Positions 7,379 through 15,298 of a stretch of 64,000 nucleotides of DNA are shown in pieces. A program made the position numbers and the translations under genes. Each line of letters begins with the position of its first letter. The stretch's first letter is position 1. The notes below the pieces were generated by a model. The model was given only the letters and a program-made list of their open reading frames with translations, was not told where the DNA came from and made no database searches. Source of the DNA: JBOGNO01 sp050747245 (lineage in GTDB: Bacteria > Acidobacteriota > Terriglobia > Acidiferrales > UBA7541); contig JBOGNO010000001.1 of NCBI GenBank assembly GCA_050747245.1, positions 1 to 64,000 of the forward strand. The letters run 5' to 3'.

Positions 7379-8014
7379 ATGACGATGGGAACCCGCAATT
7401 CGCTGCTATTTTTGTTTGTCGCACCCGTCATTTTTGCGCCGCGGCAGCTAACCGGCGAAGCTGTTCGTACAAACCATCAGGCATTCCAAGCGAAACTCGT
7501 TGCAGCAGCGATTGAACGCACGCACCACTCGGTACGTTACGACGCGTCCTACGTGAGGATACCTTATCCCGGAGGCGACGTTCCGGCGAGCACGGGCGTG
7601 TGCAGCGACGAAATTGTTCGGATCTATCGCGCAGTGGGGATCGACCTCCAGAAGGAAGTCCATGAGGACATGATTCGGAACTTCAGCGCTTATCCGAACG
7701 AGCGCCGCTGGGGGCTCACTCACCCAGACGCCAACATTGACCATCGGCGGGTGCCCAATTTGATGGTGTTCTTCAGCCGCAAAGGGGAGACGCTGCCCAT
7801 CAGCAGCCGCGAGGAAGATTACGCGCCCGGCGACTTGGTTACCTGGGACCTGGGCGGAGGCATTCCCCACATCGGGATCGTAGTCGACCAGCGCGCTGGA
7901 CCGAGCAAGCGCCACATGCTCGTTCACAACATTGGGCAAGGGCCGAAAATGGAGGACATCCTTTTCAACTGGAAGATTACCGGGCACTACCGCTATTTCG
8001 GTCCGGAGAATTAG
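7379..8014 (+). CDS. DUF1287 family secreted protein
   Basis: 211 residues, start ATG 7379 with GAGG at 7370-7373. An N-terminal hydrophobic stretch (NSLLFLFVAPVIFAP) acts as signal peptide or anchor. The core carries the DUF1287 signature: DASYVRIPYPGGDVP, TGVCSDEIVR with the conserved Cys, then DLQKEVHEDM, NIDHRRVPNL and PGDLVTWDL followed by HIGIV. This fold is related to NlpC/P60-like cysteine hydrolases, with the Cys in TGVCSD and His in PHIGIV as likely catalytic pair, so a cell-envelope hydrolase is plausible. The natural substrate is unknown. Confidence 0.88.
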   Translation: MTMGTRNSLLFLFVAPVIFAPRQLTGEAVRTNHQAFQAKLVAAAIERTHHSVRYDASYVRIPYPGGDVPASTGVCSDEIVRIYRAVGIDLQKEVHEDMIRNFSAYPNERRWGLTHPDANIDHRRVPNLMVFFSRKGETLPISSREEDYAPGDLVTWDLGGGIPHIGIVVDQRAGPSKRHMLVHNIGQGPKMEDILFNWKITGHYRYFGPEN

Positions 8015-8119
8015 CATCGCGCTGGGGCGGGGTGGACAGAAATTCTGTATGGCCAGTCCGGGGATCGTCCAAATGTGGGCGCGGTAGTTGATCGCGTTTC
8101 TTGCTATTAGGATGAGGCT

Positions 8120-8551
8120 ATGACGGACAAATGGGGAAGGCGGCTCTTCAAGACGGGCGCGTGGACGCTGGTGATACTAGGAGTGGCTCACTCACTGTCG
8201 TTTTTCCAAAAGCCAGTCCCGGCGAATGACACCGAGAGGCAGTTGTTCGAACTGATGGCCAACTACCATTTCAATCTCATGGGCTCGGCTCGAAGCGCGG
8301 ATGACCTGGCGCGGGGGTTTAGCATTGCGTTCATGGTGGCAGCGCTTGGGTTTGGTGTGCTCGATTTACTTCTTTCCCGCGAGCGGGCGGGACTGTTGAA
8401 AAAAGTGGCACTGGTCAACGCGATATGGTTCGCGGTGATGACCGCCGTTTCGCTGCGGTATTTTTTTGCGGCTCCGACGGCGTTTCTTGCGCCTGGGCTG
8501 CTGATCTTCGCGGCTGCCTGGATGAAATTGCCTCGCGAAGGGGCGAGTTAG
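8120..8551 (+). CDS. Hypothetical membrane protein
   Basis: A 143-residue protein with four membrane spans (about residues 13-28, 66-86, 94-112 and 118-135). A conserved-looking extramembrane loop (TERQLFELMANYHFNLMGSARS) lies between spans 1 and 2. It resembles small LIC_13387-type membrane proteins of unknown function, though this is a weak recognition. It appears monocistronic, and no neighbouring gene suggests a role. Confidence 0.65.
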   Translation: MTDKWGRRLFKTGAWTLVILGVAHSLSFFQKPVPANDTERQLFELMANYHFNLMGSARSADDLARGFSIAFMVAALGFGVLDLLLSRERAGLLKKVALVNAIWFAVMTAVSLRYFFAAPTAFLAPGLLIFAAAWMKLPREGAS

Positions 8552-8626
8552 CGCGGCTGGCGGGTCGAGTCTTGCAGAGCTAGGCTATCGCCAACTCTCC
8601 GTGAAATCCGAGAGGAAAGGCGCAAA

Positions 8627-9199
8627 CTATTTCGGGGTGGGCTTGGCGGCTTCCGCGGCGACGCGAGTTCCCTTCCCGTCTATCATCACCGCCATGGAAT
8701 CGGCGCTCGGACCCGCTTCGGTTGTGAAATCGTAGGAATCCTTGGAAGTTCATTTCACGGTGAAACGCAGTTGCATGGTCTGACCGTTCATGGTGTCCTG
8801 GCCGGTCCAAGCCCAAATGTCGGCCTCTGCCGTGCTATGAAGAATCCACGACTTGCCCACGTTGTTCACCTGGAAGAGAACATAGTTCTTGGCGATAGCG
8901 TCATAGGTCAGGAGCTCAACGTCCGTGATTTTGTCCACGCCCGGGCCGAACGGACCGGCAGCGGTCTCGCGGCAAAGGACGCCGAATCCATCGGATACCC
9001 ATTCGCAGGCCGAGGTGTAAGTTATTTGCGGGCCGCTGTGTTTCACGTTGCCCACGGCTGACCAATTGCCAACAAATACGCCGAGTTTTTTCGGTTCCGG
9101 TCCGGGCTTGGGCGGGCTGGAGGGAGCCTGAGCCAGACCCGCGGCGGTAGAAAAAATGAGCGCGAGGGTTCCCACGATTAGAGTTGCGCGGTGATGCAT
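8627..9199 (-). pseudogene. DUF1579-like secreted protein, internal TGA
   Basis: The first frame (9199-8750) encodes 149 residues: a signal peptide (TLIVGTLALIFSTAAGLAQA), then LGVFVGNWSAVGNV, CEWVSDGFGVLCRE, DIWAWTGQDTMNG and LRFTVK, a DUF1579-type lipocalin-like pattern. At 8750-8752 the frame meets TGA. Without any shift it then continues for 40 more codons (TSKDSYDFTTEAGPSADS ... EAAKPTPK) to TAG at 8627-8629. DUF1579 proteins normally continue past this point with a final strand, so the TGA looks like a nonsense mutation in an otherwise intact gene of about 190 codons. A truncated but functional product or TGA recoding is less likely. Confidence 0.8.
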
Positions 9200-9310
9200 G
9201 TGAGCCTCCTGAGATTGGGGATGGGCCGCTAGGTTACTCGGAGGGATGGTAGGCGCGTCGGAGAGTCAAAAGCAAGAACCGGTGTCGCCCAGCCTTGCAG
9301 GGCGAGAGGA

Positions 9311-10435
9311 TTAATCGGGTTCCTGGGTGACGATGTGGACGTCAACGGTGGGGGCGTCGCGGAGAAAGCGATTGATGGCGTTCATATAGAGGAGTTTTCG
9401 CCAGCCTTCGACGGCGGAACGGCCGAAAATGGCCTGAGTGATGTGGCGTTCGCGAGCGAAGGCGGCGGTGGCGTCGGCGACGCTCACGCCCTTGAGGCGC
9501 ACAACCTCGGCGCCCAGGCTTTCGGCAAACTGCAAATTGGCTTCGAGGGTGCGCTGGTCGGCGGCGCTCAGGCCGCGACCGAGGTCCACGTAAACAGCGA
9601 AGAGTTCGGCATCGATGCGGCGAGCCATGCGCGCGGCTCGGGCGATGAGGTATTGGGACTTCGGGTGCGGGCTGATGCAAACGGCGATGCGCTCGCGCAC
9701 CGGCCAGCTCTCCTGAATATCCTTCTGCTCCATGTAGGATTCGAGAGTGCGGTCCACCTGCTCGGCGACCTGGCGCAAGGCCAGTTCGCGAAGGGCGATG
9801 AGATTGCCGCGGCGGAAGAAATTCTTGAGGGCTTGTTCGACTTTCTGCGGGGTGTAAACATCACCGCGCTTCATGCGGTTCTGCAGGGCTTCCGGGGTCA
9901 AATCCACCATGACGGTTTCTTCGGCGGTCTGCACGACCCAGTCGGGCACGGTCTCGCGAACTTTGATACCGGTGATGGTTCCGACGGTGGGCGCGACGCT
10001 TTCGAGATGCTGGATATTGACGGTCGAGAGGACGTCAATTCCGGCGGAGATGATTTCGAGAACGTCCTCGTAGCGCTTGCGATGTTTGCTGCCGGGGATA
10101 TTCGTGTGCGCCAGCTCATCCACAACCGCGACTTGCGGGCGACGAGCGAGAAGGGCGTCGGTGTCCATTTCTTCGAAGATGGTGCCCTTGTATTCGATCT
10201 TCTTTCGCGGGACGGTTTCGAGCTGGGCGGCCAGTTCACCGATGGCTTTACGGCCGTGCGTTTCCACTATACCGACGGCGACATCTTCGCCACGGGTGTG
10301 GCGGCGAATGGCTTCGCTGAGCATGGTATAGGTCTTGCCGACTCCCGGGGCATAGCCGAGGAAGAGTTTTAAGCTGCCGCGGACTTTTTTTTGCGGCGAG
10401 GCGACTTCGAGCCATTGTTCCGGCGTTTTGGGCAT
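9311..10435 (-). CDS. kdpD: KdpD N-terminal sensor half (KdpD + USP domains)
   Basis: 374 residues covering only the cytoplasmic N-terminal part of KdpD. The KdpD ATP-binding domain has Walker A GYAPGVGKTY (27-36), a Walker B region VAVVDELAHTN near 102-112, and the GSKHRKRYEDVLE motif. A universal-stress-protein domain follows (about 250-370, RIAVCISPHP...DLGRGLS). In E. coli the same polypeptide continues with four membrane helices and a histidine kinase; here those are encoded by the divergent gene at 10485. The family senses potassium limitation and turgor to control kdpFABC. No clear SD precedes the start. It shares a 49-bp divergent region with the kinase half. Confidence 0.92.
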   Translation of the reverse strand: MPKTPEQWLEVASPQKKVRGSLKLFLGYAPGVGKTYTMLSEAIRRHTRGEDVAVGIVETHGRKAIGELAAQLETVPRKKIEYKGTIFEEMDTDALLARRPQVAVVDELAHTNIPGSKHRKRYEDVLEIISAGIDVLSTVNIQHLESVAPTVGTITGIKVRETVPDWVVQTAEETVMVDLTPEALQNRMKRGDVYTPQKVEQALKNFFRRGNLIALRELALRQVAEQVDRTLESYMEQKDIQESWPVRERIAVCISPHPKSQYLIARAARMARRIDAELFAVYVDLGRGLSAADQRTLEANLQFAESLGAEVVRLKGVSVADATAAFARERHITQAIFGRSAVEGWRKLLYMNAINRFLRDAPTVDVHIVTQEPD

Positions 10436-10472
10436 GAGGCTATTCTCGCGTACAGGGCCAAGAAAGCTAGGC

Positions 10473-10478
10473 TAGAAT
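10473..10478 (+). promoter_or_regulatory. Extended -10 element just upstream of kinase ATG
   Basis: TAGAAT at 10473-10478 lies six bases before the ATG at 10485, and no Shine-Dalgarno is present. If used, transcription would begin at or next to the start codon, giving a leaderless mRNA. The -35 is not clear. Confidence 0.35.
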
Positions 10479-10484
10479 AAACCG

Positions 10485-11945
10485 ATGCGCGGTCTTCTGA
10501 CCAGCCGTGTTCCGGGATTCGTGGCGGCCCTGGGAATCGTGGCAGCCATCACGATTTTCTACCACAAGATATTCCACGTGAATGTGACGACGGTCGCGCT
10601 GACGTTTCTGCTGGCGATCCTGGCAGTCTCCACGGTCTGGGGCATTGTGGTCTCCGTGGTGATGTCGCTGGCGGCGGTGCTGTCGTTCAACTACTTTTTT
10701 TTGCCGCCGCTGCTGACGCGGACGATTTCCGAGCCGCAGAACTGGGTGGCATTGTTCGCTTTCCTGGTGACGGCGGTAACCGGGAGCCATCTTTCGTCGA
10801 GGGCGCGGAGACAGGCGGAAGAAGCGGACCGCCGCCGGCGCGAGATCGAAAGACTCTATGAATTCAGCCAGAGACTCCTGAGCGCGGGGAACGCCATTGA
10901 ATTGATGAATGCGATACCGCGGCAAGTGGTGGAATCGTTCGAACTGGGCGCCGCCGCGCTTTTTCTTTCTGAAAAGCAAAAGGTGTATAGATCCGGACTG
11001 TTCATTCCGCAACTCGACGCCGAAAGACTGAAAGCGGTGGTGGCGCGCGAAGAGCTGCAAGTGGATGAATCGCAGAGTTTGTGTTTTGTTCCCGTGCGAT
11101 TGGGGGTGCGGGTGATCGGCAGCCTGGGCGTTTCCGGGAAAGCACTATCGCGGCAGTCGATGGAAGCCCTGGGTACGCTGATTGCCATAGCGATTGAAAG
11201 GGCGCGGGCCATCGAACAGCTTGGCAAAACGGAAGCGGCGAGAGAAGGCGAACGGCTGAAGTCCGCACTGCTCGATTCCATCACACACGATTTTCGAACG
11301 CCGCTGACTTCGATCAAGGCATCGGTTACGAGCTTACTATCGAATCCGCACGTTCCCGAGACACAACAGCAGGAGTTGCTCACGATCATCAATGAGGAAG
11401 CCAACCGACTGAATTCTTTGGTGGGAGAAGCCGCGGAAATGGCGCGGCTAGATGCGGGCGAATTTGAACTTGAGTTAAAGCCTCACGCTCCCGGAGAAAT
11501 CATTTCCGCCGCGCTCGAGCAATGCAAGAGCCTGCTGGGCAACCGGCCTGTACATGTTCAAGCGCCGGGCGAGCTCCCCGCGGTGCGAGCTGATTTGAGC
11601 CGCGCGAAACAAGTCCTGGTCCAGTTGCTATCGAACGCCAACAACTACTCGCCGGAGGGCCTGCCGATCTCAATCAATGCAGTGTTGGACGGCGATTTCG
11701 TAACGATAAGCGTGGCGGACCAAGGACCCGGAATCGAAGAACTGGAGATGGGATTGATCTTCGATAAATTCTATCGCGGCAGGGATCAGCGATATCGCGT
11801 GCAGGGCACAGGAATGGGTTTGCCGATCGCCAAAGCCATCGTGGAAGCGCATGGAGGAACGATCGGCGTGGTCAGCCAGCTTGGCCACGGGTCGGTTTTC
11901 TCATTCACATTGCCGGTGGACGGCGGGCAGGCGGGGCGGAAATGA
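10485..11945 (+). CDS. kdpD: KdpD C-terminal half: DUF4118-GAF histidine kinase
   Basis: 486 residues. Four membrane helices within residues 10-105 form the DUF4118 module of KdpD, followed by a linker coiled coil (RRQAEEADRRRREIERLYEF) and a GAF-like domain (125-245). The HisKA domain has H268 in DSITHDFRTPL, and the HATPase domain carries QLLSNANNYS (N box), DQGPGIEE (G1) and GTGMGLPIAK (G2). It would autophosphorylate and transfer to KdpE, whose gene overlaps its end by ATGA (11942-11945). The potassium-sensing N-terminal domains are on a separate divergent gene (9311-10435), so signal transfer needs a two-protein complex; this is inferred. Confidence 0.93.
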   Translation: MRGLLTSRVPGFVAALGIVAAITIFYHKIFHVNVTTVALTFLLAILAVSTVWGIVVSVVMSLAAVLSFNYFFLPPLLTRTISEPQNWVALFAFLVTAVTGSHLSSRARRQAEEADRRRREIERLYEFSQRLLSAGNAIELMNAIPRQVVESFELGAAALFLSEKQKVYRSGLFIPQLDAERLKAVVAREELQVDESQSLCFVPVRLGVRVIGSLGVSGKALSRQSMEALGTLIAIAIERARAIEQLGKTEAAREGERLKSALLDSITHDFRTPLTSIKASVTSLLSNPHVPETQQQELLTIINEEANRLNSLVGEAAEMARLDAGEFELELKPHAPGEIISAALEQCKSLLGNRPVHVQAPGELPAVRADLSRAKQVLVQLLSNANNYSPEGLPISINAVLDGDFVTISVADQGPGIEELEMGLIFDKFYRGRDQRYRVQGTGMGLPIAKAIVEAHGGTIGVVSQLGHGSVFSFTLPVDGGQAGRK

Positions 11946-12652
11946 GCTCGGCGACGATCCTGGTGGTGGACGACGAGCCGCAAATCCGGCGAGTGATGCG
12001 CGCAACTTTGACGAGCCAGGGGTACACGATCACCGAAGCGCGAAGCGGCGAAGAAGCACTGGAAATGCTGCGAAGCGAGCAGCCGGATCTGATTCTGCTG
12101 GACGTGAATATGACGGGAATCAGCGGGCTGGAGGTGTGCCGCGAAGTGCGAAGCCGATCCGACATCCCCATCATCATGCTGACGGTGCGGAACACGGAGA
12201 GGGACAAGGTGCGGGCGCTCGACGCGGGGGCGGACGATTACGTGGTGAAGCCCTTCGGGATGGAAGAACTGCTGGCGCGCATCCGCGCGGCACTGCGGCG
12301 CGTGGCTGCCACAGAGCCTCTGCCGCCGATCCAAACGCCAGATTTGCAGATTGATTTTGAGAGCCGCAAGGTGATGGTCCAGGGGCGGCCGGTGCGGCTG
12401 ACGCCCAAGGAATTCGGGCTGCTGCGACAATTGGTCGGCAGCGCGGGCAAGCCCATATCGCATCGCAGCCTGCTGCAAACCGTGTGGGGTCCCGATTACG
12501 GAGAGGAAACGGAATACCTGCGCGTTTTCATTAACCAGCTTCGCAAGAAGATTGAACCGGATCCGCGGCGACCTCGCTATATTCACACTGAGCCGTGGGT
12601 GGGCTACCGGTTCGAGCTGCCTCAAAACAATGCATCAAAAGCCCGGCGATGA
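11942..12652 (+). CDS. kdpE: Response regulator KdpE
   Basis: 236-residue OmpR/PhoB-type regulator. The receiver domain (1-115) has acidic pocket DDE near 10-12, phospho-Asp in LILLDVNM at about 54, a Thr in IIMLTVR and Lys in DYVVKPF. The winged-helix DNA-binding domain spans about 135-228 (LTPKEFGLLRQLV ... RVFINQLRKKIEPDP ... EPWVGYRF). It starts inside the kinase stop codon and ends 12 bp from the convergent kdpC stop. Expected target is the promoter upstream of the kdpF region near 17354-17382. Confidence 0.93.
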   Translation: MSSATILVVDDEPQIRRVMRATLTSQGYTITEARSGEEALEMLRSEQPDLILLDVNMTGISGLEVCREVRSRSDIPIIMLTVRNTERDKVRALDAGADDYVVKPFGMEELLARIRAALRRVAATEPLPPIQTPDLQIDFESRKVMVQGRPVRLTPKEFGLLRQLVGSAGKPISHRSLLQTVWGPDYGEETEYLRVFINQLRKKIEPDPRRPRYIHTEPWVGYRFELPQNNASKARR

Positions 12653-12664
12653 GCATGTCTTGAT

Positions 12665-13240
12665 TCAGCGCCGCGGATAGTGCTGATCCAAGTCCAGGTT
12701 TAATTCGAGGACGTTGACGCGGGGCTCACCGAGAAAACCAAATTGACGGCCTTCGGTGTGTTTGCTGACGAGGGCGCGGACCTCGTCGAGGCCCATGCCG
12801 CGTTCGCGGGCGACGCGCGGAACCTGAAACTCGGCAGCGGCGGGTGAAATGTGGGGATCCAAACCGGAGCCTGAGGCCGTAGCCAAATCCACCGGCACGG
12901 GGACGCCCGGATTCTCGGCTTGCAGAGTTTGCGCACCCGAAGAAACGCGATCGAGCAGGGCTTTGTTCGTGGGCGCGAGATTGGATGCGCCGGAATTGGC
13001 GGCATCGTAACCGGCAGGTCCAGCGGCAGAGGGGCGCGAATGAAAATATCCCGGCGCGGTGAAGGGCTGGCCGATGAGGCTAGAGCCTACGAGTTTGCCG
13101 CCCGGAGTGAGCAGGCTACCATTCGCCTGATGGGGAAAGAGCACGCGAGCGAGACCAGTGACAACGAGCGGATAGATGATTCCGAGCAGCAGCGTGGTCG
13201 CCAGCGTCATCCAGATCGCAATCAGAAGATTCTTTTTCAT
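12665..13240 (-). CDS. kdpC: Potassium-transporting ATPase subunit KdpC
   Basis: 191 residues from ATG 13240, preceded by GAGGC; the longer frame to 13261 overlaps kdpB and lacks an SD. One N-terminal transmembrane helix (LLIAIWMTLATTLLLGIIYPL), then the periplasmic domain with the family motifs GSSLIGQPFT, YFHSRPSAA, DLATASGSGLDPHISP and the C-terminal NVLELNLDLD. It stabilises KdpFABC and is required for its activity. It is the last gene of kdpFABC and converges on kdpE. Confidence 0.95.
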   Translation of the reverse strand: MKKNLLIAIWMTLATTLLLGIIYPLVVTGLARVLFPHQANGSLLTPGGKLVGSSLIGQPFTAPGYFHSRPSAAGPAGYDAANSGASNLAPTNKALLDRVSSGAQTLQAENPGVPVPVDLATASGSGLDPHISPAAAEFQVPRVARERGMGLDEVRALVSKHTEGRQFGFLGEPRVNVLELNLDLDQHYPRR

Positions 13241-13247
13241 GCCAGCC

Positions 13248-15290
13248 TCAAGCCAAACCAATGTGCGTGATGATCAGGTCAATCAACTTGATGCCTAAAA
13301 ATGGGGCGATGATCCCCCCAATGCCGTAGATGAGCAGATTGCGGCGCAACAAAGCTTCCGCACCCAGAGGAAGATATTTCACGCCGCGCAGGGCCAGGGG
13401 AACCAGCGCGATGATAATCAGCGCGTTGAAAATGACGGCGGAGAGCACGGCGGACTGCGGAGTTTTCAGAGCCATGATGTTCAAAACATTCAACTGCGGA
13501 AAAGCTCCGGCAAACATGGCCGGAATGATGGCGAAATATTTCGCGACGTCGTTGGCCACGGAAAACGTGGTCAAGGAACCCCGCGTGATCAGCAATTGCT
13601 TGCCGATCTCAACGATTTCGATCAGCTTCGTGGGATTGGAATCGAGATCCACCATATTGCCGGCTTCTTTGGCCGCCTGGGTGCCGGCGTTCATGGCCAC
13701 ACCCACGTCGGCCTGAGCGAGCGCTGGGGCGTCGTTGGTGCCATCGCCGGTCATGGCGACGAGTTTCCCCTTGGCCTGCTCGCTGCGAATCAAGGCCAGC
13801 TTGTCTTCGGGCTTGGCCTGCGCGAGAAAATCGTCAACGCCGGCTTCCCGAGCGATGGCCGCGGCCGTGAGGGGATTGTCTCCGGTGATCATTACGGTGC
13901 GGATGCCCATGGCGCGCAAATGATCGAAACGCTCGCGCATGCCGCCTTTGAGAATGTCCTTCAAGTGGATGGCGCCAAGCACGCGGGAATCCTCGGCGAC
14001 CAGCAGGGGCGTGCCGCCGGAACTCGCGATGGCTTTGACAAATTCTTCAACCTCCCGCGGAACGCTATTGCCTTTCTGGGCGCAGTATCGGGCGATCGCG
14101 TCGGGAGCGCCTTTGCGAATTTCGCGGCCGTCGAGATCCACGCCGGACATACGCGTGACGGCAGAAAATGGGATGAAATTTGCCGCGACCGCGGAAAGTT
14201 CGCGGCCGCGCAGACCGTATTTTTCTTTCGCGAGCACGACAATGGAGCGGCCTTCGGGCGTTTCGTCCGAGAAGGATGCAAGCTGGGCTGCGTCGGCGAG
14301 GTCAGTTTCCTTCACGCCCGGGGCGGGAATCAATTCGGTTGCGCGGCGATTGCCGAGGGTGATCGTGCCCGTCTTGTCGAGGAGAAGCGTATCCACGTCG
14401 CCGGCAGCTTCGACGGCGCGTCCGGACATGGCCAGCACGTTTCGCTGCACCACGCGGTCCATTCCCGCGATGCCGATGGCGGAGAGGAGGCCACCGATGG
14501 TGGTGGGAATCAGGCAGACCAACAGAGAGATCAGGACGAACACCGTCTGGGGCGAACCGGAATAAATGGCCAGGGGCTGAAGGGTGACCACGGCAAGAAG
14601 AAAAATAATCGTCAGTCCAGCGAGAAGAATATTGAGCGCGATTTCGTTGGGCGTTTTTTGGCGCTCGGCGCCTTCCACGAGTTTGATCATGCGGTCGAGA
14701 AACGTTTCGCCCGGATTGGAGGTGATCTTCACGGTGATTTCATCGGAAAGCACGCGCGTGCCGCCGGTGACGGCGGAGCGGTCGCCACCCGACTCACGAA
14801 TCACGGGCGCAGATTCTCCGGTAATGGCGGATTCGTCCACAGAAGCGACGCCGACCACGACTTCGCCGTCTCCCGGAATGAATTCTCCGGCATGTACAAC
14901 AACGATGTTTCCGGAGCGAAGGTCGCAGCCGGCGACGACTTCGATTGTCCCGTCCGGCTTCATGCGGTGGGCCATCGTTTCCAAACGAGCCTTGCGCAGG
15001 GTATCGGCCTGGGCTTTTCCGCGCCCTTCCGCCATGGCCTCAGCAAAATTCGCGAAGAGCACGGTGAACCAGAGCCAGAGCGTAATCTGAACTTCAAATC
15101 CCAGCGCGCCGGAGTGACGCAGCAGGTCCCGGAAGAGATCCACGGTGGTGATTACGGCGCCCACTTCCACCACGAACATCACCGGATTTTTCATCAGCGA
15201 ACGAGGGTTCAGCTTGAGCACGGAATCCCACACCGCGCGGCCAACAATCCCACCGGTCCACAAAGATTTTTTTGTTCCTTCCGGGCTCAT
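13248..15290 (-). CDS. kdpB: Potassium-transporting P-type ATPase subunit KdpB
   Basis: 680 residues, the ATP-hydrolysing subunit of KdpFABC. It shows the actuator TGES loop (SAITGESAPV), the phosphorylation motif DKTGT within LLLDKTGTITLGNR near residue 305, KGAPDAI in the nucleotide domain, MITGDNPLTA and the hinge GDGTNDAPALAQADVG. Seven membrane helices are expected in the usual arrangement, and length matches the family. It begins 8 nt after the kdpA stop. With KdpA it drives high-affinity K+ uptake at low external K+. Confidence 0.96.
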   Translation of the reverse strand: MSPEGTKKSLWTGGIVGRAVWDSVLKLNPRSLMKNPVMFVVEVGAVITTVDLFRDLLRHSGALGFEVQITLWLWFTVLFANFAEAMAEGRGKAQADTLRKARLETMAHRMKPDGTIEVVAGCDLRSGNIVVVHAGEFIPGDGEVVVGVASVDESAITGESAPVIRESGGDRSAVTGGTRVLSDEITVKITSNPGETFLDRMIKLVEGAERQKTPNEIALNILLAGLTIIFLLAVVTLQPLAIYSGSPQTVFVLISLLVCLIPTTIGGLLSAIGIAGMDRVVQRNVLAMSGRAVEAAGDVDTLLLDKTGTITLGNRRATELIPAPGVKETDLADAAQLASFSDETPEGRSIVVLAKEKYGLRGRELSAVAANFIPFSAVTRMSGVDLDGREIRKGAPDAIARYCAQKGNSVPREVEEFVKAIASSGGTPLLVAEDSRVLGAIHLKDILKGGMRERFDHLRAMGIRTVMITGDNPLTAAAIAREAGVDDFLAQAKPEDKLALIRSEQAKGKLVAMTGDGTNDAPALAQADVGVAMNAGTQAAKEAGNMVDLDSNPTKLIEIVEIGKQLLITRGSLTTFSVANDVAKYFAIIPAMFAGAFPQLNVLNIMALKTPQSAVLSAVIFNALIIIALVPLALRGVKYLPLGAEALLRRNLLIYGIGGIIAPFLGIKLIDLIITHIGLA

Positions 15291-15298
15291 GGGATGCC

